From: Clostridia bacterium
GTDB taxonomy: Bacteria; Bacillota; Clostridia; Oscillospirales; Acutalibacteraceae
DNA length: 12,466 nucleotides
NCBI GenBank assembly: GCA_900768035.1
Contig: CAAGBH010000064.1
Span: forward strand, 1 to 12,466
Direction of reading: 5' to 3'
Part shown: positions 7,504-12,466 of the stretch, piece by piece
How the letters are laid out: each line of letters opens with the position of its first letter
Numbering within the stretch: the first letter of the stretch is position 1
Program-made: the position numbers and the translations under genes
The notes under the pieces: model-generated
What the model was told of the DNA's origin: nothing
The model's database searches: none
Seen by the model: only the letters and a program-made list of their open reading frames with translations

Positions 7504-8421
7504 ATGCCTATCAGAATACCAAATGATTTACCTGCGGTTAAAACTTTAAATGACGAAAATATCTTTGTTATGACCGAAACCAGAGCCATAACACAAGATA
7601 TTCGTCCTTTGAAAATACTGCTTCTAAATTTAATGCCCAAAAAAATCGAAACCGAGACCCAGTTGTCTCGGCTTCTTGGCAACTCGCCATTACAGGTTGA
7701 ACTTGAATTAATTCATACCAAAAGCCACGTGTCTAAAAACACTTCGGCCGAGCATTTGCTTGCTTTCTATAAAACATTTGACGATGTTAAAAACAGAACT
7801 TTTGACGGTATGATTATAACGGGCGCTCCTGTAGAACAGATGCCTTTTGAAGAAGTTGAATATTGGGACGAACTTTGTGAGATTATGGAATGGACTAAAA
7901 CCCATGTTCATAGCACTTTCCATATTTGTTGGGGTGCGCAAGCGGGGCTTTACTATCATTTCGGAATTGATAAAAAACCGCTTTCAAAAAAGATGTTCGG
8001 TATTTTCCCTCATACAGTGGATTATAAACGTTCAATTCTTTTCAGAGGTTTTGATGATGAATTTATGGTTCCTCACTCGAGGCATACTACTGTTGATATT
8101 GAAGACGTGAGGAAATGCAAGGATATTAAAATACTTTCGTCTTCAAAAGAAGCAGGCGTTTACGCTATGGCAACTGCCGAGGGTAAACAAATTTTTATCA
8201 CAGGTCACTCTGAATATGATGCAAACACTTTGGCAAGTGAATATTTCAGGGATTTAGGTCAGGGAAAACCGATTGAAATTCCAAAAAATTATTTTCCCCA
8301 CGATAACCCCGAAAATCAACCTTTGGTTACTTGGCGTGCTCACGCTAATTTGCTTTATTCAAACTGGCTTAACTATTTTGTTTACCAGACTACACCTTAT
8401 GATATTGAACAGATTAAATAG
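7504..8421 (+). CDS. metA: Homoserine O-acetyltransferase, MetA type
   Basis: 305 residues; ATG preceded by AAAGAAAAGG, 19 bases after metY. It belongs to the MetA (not MetX) family, a class-I glutamine-amidotransferase-like fold. The catalytic Cys142 (HICWGAQAG), His235 and Glu237 (TGHSEYDA) fall at the same residue numbers as in Escherichia coli MetA. Position 111 is Glu (GAPVEQM). In this family Glu111 goes with acetyl-CoA use (as shown for Bacillus cereus MetA) and Gly111 with succinyl-CoA use, so the product should be O-acetylhomoserine despite the common 'succinyltransferase' label. This matches the adjacent O-acetylhomoserine sulfhydrylase. It is the last gene of the T-box operon, followed at once by a strong bidirectional terminator. 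Confidence 0.95.
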   Translation: MPIRIPNDLPAVKTLNDENIFVMTETRAITQDIRPLKILLLNLMPKKIETETQLSRLLGNSPLQVELELIHTKSHVSKNTSAEHLLAFYKTFDDVKNRTFDGMIITGAPVEQMPFEEVEYWDELCEIMEWTKTHVHSTFHICWGAQAGLYYHFGIDKKPLSKKMFGIFPHTVDYKRSILFRGFDDEFMVPHSRHTTVDIEDVRKCKDIKILSSSKEAGVYAMATAEGKQIFITGHSEYDANTLASEYFRDLGQGKPIEIPKNYFPHDNPENQPLVTWRAHANLLYSNWLNYFVYQTTPYDIEQIK

Positions 8422-8422
8422 A

Positions 8423-8458
8423 AAAAAAGCCTTTATGCATTACGCATAAAGGCTTTTT
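8423..8458. terminator. Bidirectional intrinsic terminator between convergent genes
   Basis: An 11-bp perfect stem, AGCCTTTATGC (8428-8438) with GCATAAAGGCT (8444-8454), loop ATTAC. It has a run of As on the left and Ts on the right, so it works on both strands: after metA on plus, and after the 3D-domain gene (stop at 8460) on minus. Confidence 0.93.
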
Positions 8459-8459
8459 G

Positions 8460-9530
8460 TTAGTTAAGAATATAAATTTCTGCACTTCTTACACCAAAAG
8501 TCTGACAAGCGCTCTCAGTTGTAAAGAAAAGGTCGATACCTGTGGGATAATTTCTGATAAATCCGCCTGTATCTGCTGCAACAGCATAACCGTAGATATA
8601 TTTTCCGTCAACCGTTTTGATATACATCTGGGTGCCGTAAGGAATAACCTTCGGATTTACTGCGATATAACCGGGTTGAGGATTAACACCTGTTGAGCAT
8701 CTGTTACCTGTGTAGGTGTAAGCAGTTGCCCTTACAGTCATTTTTGACTTATAATTAACAGGAACACCGTTTTTATCGAGTTTAATTTCTTTCTTAGGAG
8801 AAAGAGTGGAAACCCATTTAGATGGATTTGCTTTTTTGCCGGCGGTTTTTGTGCCAACAGTTATTTTTTTATTTACAGCCTTTGAAAGAACTGTAGTATC
8901 GGTTACTTTTCTACCGGCAGAAACGCCGTTTACAAATTTTTCAGTGTAGTTTACAAGTTTAACACCGTCGGAACCATTTTGCGTAACCTTGGTATTGCCC
9001 TTTTTGATTTTTGAGGAATACTCTTTTTCAGTATCATAAGGAATTTTTTCCTTAATACTGCCGTTTACATAGTCAACATTAGTATAATCAATGTAGCAAG
9101 TCTCGGTAATTTCGGTATCGAGTGACGGTTCAACAAAGTCGAACTTATCAACTGTGAGGTTTGCTTGCTTTAAAGCATCAGCAACAGTACCTTCAAAAAA
9201 TTCGATTTCTAAAGTTTTGTCACCCTGTGTGATATATACCGGAAAACCATAAGAAATTTCAACCGATGTTACACGGCTTGAAGTTCTTGTTTCTAAGACC
9301 TCATATTTATCAGATTTTAAATCAAGATTTGCCATCACCATTGCCACATTATTATTAAGTGCGCGTACGGTGTATGTTTTATGACCGTCAAAAATTTTAA
9401 TTGTGTGGATTGAGCAGTTTAGTAAAGTAACTACCGCGATGGCAAGGGCGGTTAAGAGAGCCGCACATTTGTATCGCACCTGTCTGCTTGTCAATAAAGC
9501 GGACATATGGTACTTTATTTTTTCTATCAT
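8460..9530 (-). CDS. Membrane-anchored cell-wall protein with DUF348, G5 and 3D domains (YabE/Rpf-like)
   Basis: 356 residues; ATG at 9528-9530 (read on minus) with AAGGAG eight bases upstream. Residues 1-20 are basic, followed by a single membrane segment (about 22-40), so the rest is extracytoplasmic. Residues 41-150 fit one or two DUF348 ubiquitin-like repeats, about 151-228 a G5 domain (KEKIPYDTEKEY, KVTDTTVLSKAV), and 263-356 a 3D domain of the double-psi beta-barrel type related to MltA lytic transglycosylases (MTVRATAYTYTG to AEIYILN). Of the three signature Asp, two are present (Asp320 in AADTGG, Asp333 in GIDLFF); the first is Asn292 (AVNP), a substitution I believe occurs in other clostridial members. 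The likely role is peptidoglycan cleavage or remodelling in growth, sporulation or resuscitation. It is monocistronic, with its own promoter and a shared terminator. Confidence 0.9.
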   Translation of the reverse strand: MIEKIKYHMSALLTSRQVRYKCAALLTALAIAVVTLLNCSIHTIKIFDGHKTYTVRALNNNVAMVMANLDLKSDKYEVLETRTSSRVTSVEISYGFPVYITQGDKTLEIEFFEGTVADALKQANLTVDKFDFVEPSLDTEITETCYIDYTNVDYVNGSIKEKIPYDTEKEYSSKIKKGNTKVTQNGSDGVKLVNYTEKFVNGVSAGRKVTDTTVLSKAVNKKITVGTKTAGKKANPSKWVSTLSPKKEIKLDKNGVPVNYKSKMTVRATAYTYTGNRCSTGVNPQPGYIAVNPKVIPYGTQMYIKTVDGKYIYGYAVAADTGGFIRNYPTGIDLFFTTESACQTFGVRSAEIYILN

Positions 9531-9595
9531 CCAATAACTCCTTTAATTTAGACTGCAAGCAGAACGCTTAAAGCCTATTTTTTCAAAGCAAATGC

Positions 9596-9624
9596 ATTAT
9601 ACCTAAATGTTTTTACAATGTCAA
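9596..9624 (-). promoter_or_regulatory. Consensus sigma-A promoter of the 3D-domain gene
   Basis: On the minus strand, TTGACA (9624-9619) and TATAAT (9601-9596) are separated by exactly 17 bases. Transcription should begin near 9589, giving a 5' UTR of about 58 bases. That is too short for the large riboswitches sometimes found before such cell-wall genes. Confidence 0.87.
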
Positions 9625-9869
9625 AGCAAAAAAGGGGGTGTATTTTTGGTTATTTTGCGCAAAAAAATTCACCAAAAGCGAAAAGTTACAACTTTATAAC
9701 ACTTTTTCGAAGCTGTTTTTTGCCATTTTATGACAATTTGGTTGTGCATTCATACAAAATTGGTATATCACTGTTGATAAATCAATCAAAAAAGTTAGCG
9801 AAATCACAAATAGTTGTGTATTTATGGCATTTTTAAGCGGACAATAACAAAATATTGTATAAAAACAAC
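9625..9869. other. AT-rich intergenic gap with inverted repeats; no gene supported
   Basis: About 245 bases between divergent promoters, with no credible coding frame. It holds several imperfect inverted repeats: GGTG 9637-9640 with CACC 9670-9673 around T-rich and A-rich arms; AGCG..GTTA 9677-9688 with TAAC..GCT 9697-9713, followed by a T-run; and TGCCAT 9721-9726 with ATGGCA 9824-9829, followed by TTTTT. A small RNA is possible but unproven. I found no convincing promoter for one. Confidence 0.4.
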
Positions 9870-9898
9870 TTTACAAATTTGAATGATTATGATATATT
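9870..9898 (+). promoter_or_regulatory. Promoter of the pyrR operon
   Basis: TTTACA (9870-9875), a 17-base spacer, then TATATT (9893-9898). Transcription would start near 9905, just ahead of the attenuator leader. Confidence 0.75.
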
Positions 9899-9904
9899 AA
9901 ATAG

Positions 9905-10030
9905 GTAAAACCCTTTAAGGCGGTACAGCGATATCGGTAAGGCGTGTACAAACAGTACTATATATAATATGTGTATATGCTATGTTTTTATGACACTTTT
10001 AACCGCCTTGATTTAAAAGGCGGTTTTTTT
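9905..10030 (+). promoter_or_regulatory. PyrR-dependent attenuator leader
   Basis: AAGGCGGT (9917-9924) is complementary to the terminator's 5' arm, ACCGCCTT (10002-10009), and so can form an antiterminator. A competing upstream hairpin, GTACA (9923-9927) with TGTAC (9945-9949), has loop sequence ATCGGTAAGGC, which approximates the PyrR-binding loop (UCCNGNGAGGY, one base short). Since the hairpin's 5' arm overlaps the antiterminator strand, PyrR-UMP binding there would release the terminator. The layout and the following pyrR gene support this; the binding site match is imperfect. Confidence 0.78.
10001..10030 (+). terminator. Attenuator terminator upstream of pyrR
   Basis: A 9-bp stem, AACCGCCTT (10001-10009) with AAGGCGGTT (10017-10025), followed by a T-run to 10030. 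It lies 12 bases before the pyrR start, so it must be conditional. Confidence 0.88.
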
Positions 10031-10042
10031 GAAAGGATTTTT

Positions 10043-10588
10043 ATGGATAAGTATAAAGCAACATTAATGGATGAGGCAGCAATCGGCCGTGCATTAAAAC
10101 GCATTTCACACGAAATTTTAGAGAAGAATAACGGCTGTGAAAATTTATGTATTATAGGTATAAAGCGCAGGGGGGTTCCCTTGGCTCAGATTATTGCAGA
10201 TAACATATATAATATAGAGGGTGTTAAAATTCCTACGGGTGTCCTTGATATAACTTTTTACCGTGATGATTTAGAGGTCGATTCCTCTGACCCTGTTATC
10301 CGCCCCTGCGATATTCCTTTTTCGGTTGCGAATAAGAATGTTATTTTGGTGGACGATGTGCTTTTTACAGGCAGAACGGCAAGAGCGGCTATGGAGGCGG
10401 TAATGCAGTTTGGCAGAGCGGCTTCAATTCAGTTTGCAGTGCTGATTGACAGAGGGCATAGAGAACTTCCTATAAGGGGTGACTATGTTGGTAAAAATGT
10501 TCCCACTTCGAAGTCTGAGTTTATTTCGGTTAAGATAACGCCCTATGAGGATATATGTGCGGTAGAACTTTATGAAAAAACGGTATAA
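10043..10588 (+). CDS. pyrR: PyrR bifunctional pyrimidine-operon attenuation regulator / uracil phosphoribosyltransferase
   Basis: 181 residues, the same length as Bacillus subtilis PyrR. The ATG at 10043 has GAAAGGA six bases upstream. The type I phosphoribosyltransferase fold is clear from the PRPP-binding motif VILVDDVLFTGRTARAA (residues about 105-121), GIKRRGVPLA (43-52) and TFYRDDL. The C-terminal VLIDRGHRELPIRGDYVGKN is also typical of PyrR. PyrR binds the leader RNA when UMP is high and favours termination; it also converts uracil plus PRPP to UMP. A longer frame from 9971 would run through the attenuator and is not real. The gene is followed 48 bases later by the uracil permease, forming a salvage/uptake operon under its own control. 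Confidence 0.95.
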   Translation: MDKYKATLMDEAAIGRALKRISHEILEKNNGCENLCIIGIKRRGVPLAQIIADNIYNIEGVKIPTGVLDITFYRDDLEVDSSDPVIRPCDIPFSVANKNVILVDDVLFTGRTARAAMEAVMQFGRAASIQFAVLIDRGHRELPIRGDYVGKNVPTSKSEFISVKITPYEDICAVELYEKTV

Positions 10589-10636
10589 GCAGTTTCGGCT
10601 GTTAATATATATGTTAAATTTGGGAGGAAGTAAAAA

Positions 10637-11989
10637 ATGAAAATGGTTTTCGGTGTAAACGATAGACCAAAGTTTGGTCAACTTATCGTTTTCGCAATCC
10701 AACAGTTGCTTGCAATTATGGCGGCAACTCTCGTTGTTCCGGTTATTATCGGTAACGGAATGAGTTCGGCAGCGGCTTTGTTCGGCGCAGGTGTAGGTAC
10801 ACTTATATATGTACTGTGCACTAAAAAAAGCAGTCCTGTATTCTTAGGTTCTTCTTTTGCATTTATTGATTCGATGTTCGCTGCATTTGCGGGCGATGTA
10901 TCAATGGCGCTCGGCTATTTAGGTCTTATATTAGGCGCTATATTCGCAGGTCTTGTTTATGTTGTTATTGCGATTGTTGTTAAGTTTGTAGGCGTTGGCT
11001 GGATTAATAAACTTATGCCTGCAGTAGTTATCGGTCCGGTTGTTTCTATAATCGGTTTGTCCTTGGCAGGAAATGCTATAGGTGATTTACAGAAAGTTAA
11101 TATTGAGGGCGGTTCGTCTTATGTTGCTGTGGTTTGTGGTCTTGTTACCTTGATTGTTACAACTATTGCTTCCACATACGGCAAAAAAATGGCAAAACTT
11201 ATTCCGTTTATTATAGGTATATTGGCAGGTTATGCAACCGCTTCTATATTCTATATAATAGGTGTATTAACCAAAACACCTGAACTTATGATTATTAATT
11301 ACGGTTCACTTACTGCATTGGTTTCTGACGGTGTAGGACTTAAAACATTCTTCACCGTTCCCGACTTCACTTTCCTTACTGCATTTAAAGGTTTAGGTGA
11401 AATTAAGGCAAGTTATGTTGCAACTATTGCTATCGCATACATTCCTGTTGCTTTCGTTGTGTTTGCAGAACATATTGCCGACCATAAAAACATTTCATCA
11501 ATTATCGAAAGTGATTTGCTCGAAGAACCCGGTCTTCACAGAACACTTTTAGGTGACGGTGTAGGTTCGATGGTGGGGGCTTTCTTTGGCGGTTGTCCAA
11601 ACACCACATACGGTGAATCGGTAGCCTGCGTTGCTATTACAAGAAATGCTTCTGTTGCTACAATTATAACAACTGCTGTTATGGCAATTCTTATTTCTTT
11701 CTTGTCCCCGTTTGTAGCGTTTGTAAACTCAATTCCGTCTTGTGTAATGGGCGGTGTTTGTATCGCACTTTATGGATTTATCGCAGTAAGCGGTCTGAAA
11801 ATGATTCAAAAGGTTGACCTTGAACAGAATAAGAATTTGTTTGTTGTATCCACAATTCTTATAACAGGTATCGGCGGTTTATCGCTCAAGTTCGGAAAGG
11901 TAACACTTACCTCTATCGCTTGTGCGCTTATCCTTGGTATTATTGTTAATATCATTCTTACAAAAAGTAAAGAAGAAACTCAAGAATAA
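10637..11989 (+). CDS. pyrP: Uracil permease, NCS2 (nucleobase:cation symporter-2) family
   Basis: 450 residues, with GGAGGAAG before the ATG at 10637. It is a highly hydrophobic protein consistent with the 14-segment UraA fold of the cytoplasmic membrane; it imports uracil with protons. Family landmarks include QQLLAIMAATLVVPVI (22-37) in the first segment, and two substrate-site glutamates corresponding to Glu241 and Glu290 of E. coli UraA: Glu278 in FAEHIADH and Glu327 in CPNTTYGES. The link to pyrR and the short N-terminus favour uracil over xanthine or uric acid. Regulation should be by the PyrR attenuator upstream; I see no second attenuator between pyrR and this gene. It ends at a strong terminator. 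Confidence 0.92.
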   Translation: MKMVFGVNDRPKFGQLIVFAIQQLLAIMAATLVVPVIIGNGMSSAAALFGAGVGTLIYVLCTKKSSPVFLGSSFAFIDSMFAAFAGDVSMALGYLGLILGAIFAGLVYVVIAIVVKFVGVGWINKLMPAVVIGPVVSIIGLSLAGNAIGDLQKVNIEGGSSYVAVVCGLVTLIVTTIASTYGKKMAKLIPFIIGILAGYATASIFYIIGVLTKTPELMIINYGSLTALVSDGVGLKTFFTVPDFTFLTAFKGLGEIKASYVATIAIAYIPVAFVVFAEHIADHKNISSIIESDLLEEPGLHRTLLGDGVGSMVGAFFGGCPNTTYGESVACVAITRNASVATIITTAVMAILISFLSPFVAFVNSIPSCVMGGVCIALYGFIAVSGLKMIQKVDLEQNKNLFVVSTILITGIGGLSLKFGKVTLTSIACALILGIIVNIILTKSKEETQE

Positions 11990-12002
11990 TTTTCTTAATG
12001 TA

Positions 12003-12035
12003 AATACCCGAAGCCAAGGCTTCGGGTATTTTTTT
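12003..12035. terminator. Bidirectional intrinsic terminator between the permease and sigK 3' half
   Basis: A perfect 13-bp stem, AATACCCGAAGCC (12003-12015) with GGCTTCGGGTATT (12018-12030), followed by Ts to 12035. The AT-rich left flank and the convergent gene ending at 12034 suggest it also stops minus-strand transcription. Confidence 0.9.
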
Positions 12036-12423
12036 AAAAATTTTTTCGTAGCTTTTCAAGCGCTGATTTTTCTATTCGGGAAACATAACTTCTGGAAATC
12101 TTAAGTTTTTTGGCAATTTCTCTTTGGGTAAGTTCGGGCTTGCCGTTTATGCCGTATCTCATCTCAATAATTTCAAGTTCCCGTTCGTCTAATACACCAT
12201 TTATTATTAGTCTTAGTTTTTGCAGTTTTATTTTTGTGTCAATTTCTTCTACGATGTCGCTTTTATCGGCTATAACATCAATAAGCGTCAGAGCGTTTCC
12301 CTCTTTATCAGTATCTATCGGGTCGCTGATAAAAACATCCTGAGCCGTCTTTTTCTGATTCCTGAAAAACATAAGTATTTCATTTGCTATCCTCACACAA
12401 ATCGGTTTTAGTATGACGACCAA
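12034..12423 (-). pseudogene. sigK: Sporulation sigma factor SigK, 3' half only (spoIIIC-like), interrupted at the skin site
   Basis: From NEILM to the stop, about 116 residues match the C-terminal half of sigma-K. Visible are region 2/3 sequence NEILMFFRNQKKTAQDV, the sigma-K-typical DPIDTDKEGN..LIDV, region 4.1 LDERELEIIEMRYG, and the region 4.2 helix-turn-helix LTQREIAKKLKISRSYVSRIEK. Everything upstream of NEILM is unlike SigK: the family reads YA(A/S)RCI(E/D)NEILM, here it reads PICVRIANEILM. A stop (TAG, 12451-12453) blocks the frame soon after, and the TTG at 12423 is not a credible start. Homology begins exactly at AATGA (12384-12380), the core of the B. subtilis skin excision site. 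This is probably not a dead gene, but the distal half of a developmentally rearranged sigK whose promoter-proximal half lies beyond the window. Confidence 0.85.
12380..12384 (-). other. Candidate skin-element attachment core (AATGA) within sigK
   Basis: AATGA on the minus strand encodes Asn and the start of Glu in NEILM, the same place at which B. subtilis skin recombines to rejoin spoIVCB and spoIIIC. SigK homology lies on one side only. The second copy of the core would be outside the window. Confidence 0.65.
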
Positions 12424-12466
12424 AATCCTCAGTAGTATCTTCGTCGTAATCTACGTCCGAAAACTC
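12380..12466 (-). CDS. Possible 3' end of a gene inside the inserted element
   Basis: On the minus strand a frame is open from the right edge and ends with TGA at 12382-12380, giving 28 visible residues (starting EFSDVDYDED, ending DLCEDSK). The peptide is strongly acidic. Its stop codon lies within the AATGA core, one frame off from sigK. It could be the C-terminus of a skin-element gene, or chance; with so little sequence I cannot name it. Confidence 0.35.
   Translation of the reverse strand, partial: EFSDVDYDEDTTEDFGRHTKTDLCEDSK

Noticed and set aside
9618..9836. 72-codon plus-strand frame in the intergenic gap
   Set aside because: It begins inside the minus-strand promoter, lacks a ribosome binding site, and its composition is that of AT-rich noncoding DNA.
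9971..10042. Longer N-terminus for pyrR starting at 9971
   Set aside because: This stretch contains the attenuator terminator; the ATG at 10043 has a good ribosome binding site and gives the exact family length.
12034..12466. Simple frameshift in an intact sigK at the right edge
   Set aside because: I translated all three minus-strand frames upstream of NEILM; none shows the expected KxATYAxRCI sequence, so the N-terminal half is truly absent from the last 80 bases rather than out of frame.

Overview
The window looks like chromosome from a low-GC, endospore-forming member of the Clostridia (Bacillota). The evidence is the sigma-K C-terminal half at the right edge, a 3D-domain cell-wall protein, a Clostridia-style AbrB with a cysteine-rich tail, a T-box leader, PyrR attenuation and repeated TTGACA-N17-TATAAT promoters. 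No rRNA, tRNA, CRISPR array or insertion sequence is visible.

Layout. (1) 1-887: the tail of a small membrane protein, translationally coupled to uracil-DNA glycosylase (ung). (2) 892-1213: an AbrB-type regulator with its own strong promoter and a perfect palindrome over the -35. (3) 1210-8458: a T-box-controlled five-gene operon, bounded by a consensus promoter and a bidirectional terminator. Its genes are a 2-isopropylmalate-synthase-like protein that has lost the usual catalytic and metal residues but keeps the LeuA regulatory domain; an unusual fusion of a sugar-isomerase-like TIM barrel with an acyl-CoA synthetase; a metal-dependent amidohydrolase; O-acetylhomoserine sulfhydrylase (metY-like); and homoserine O-acetyltransferase (metA-type). 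(4) 8460-9624, minus strand: a membrane-anchored DUF348/G5/3D cell-wall protein with its own promoter. (5) 9625-9869: an AT-rich gap with inverted repeats but no gene I can support. (6) 9870-12035: a pyrimidine attenuator leader, pyrR, and a uracil permease. (7) 12034-12466, minus strand: the 3' half of sigK, whose homology stops abruptly at an AATGA sequence. This is the core at which the skin element splits sigK in Bacillus subtilis.

How the genes work together. metA plus metY make homocysteine from homoserine by the acetyl route; Glu111 in MetA predicts acetyl-CoA use. The three genes ahead of them have the parts of a small acyl-CoA pathway (acid activation, a TIM-barrel isomerase-like step, a LeuA-like condensation or sensing protein, and a hydrolase or decarboxylase), but I do not recognise a described pathway. 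They share tRNA-sensing control with the methionine genes. pyrR and the permease form a classic UMP-controlled salvage/uptake unit. The two most interesting points are the interrupted sigK at the right edge and the T-box operon with its LeuA-like pseudoenzyme and fusion protein.
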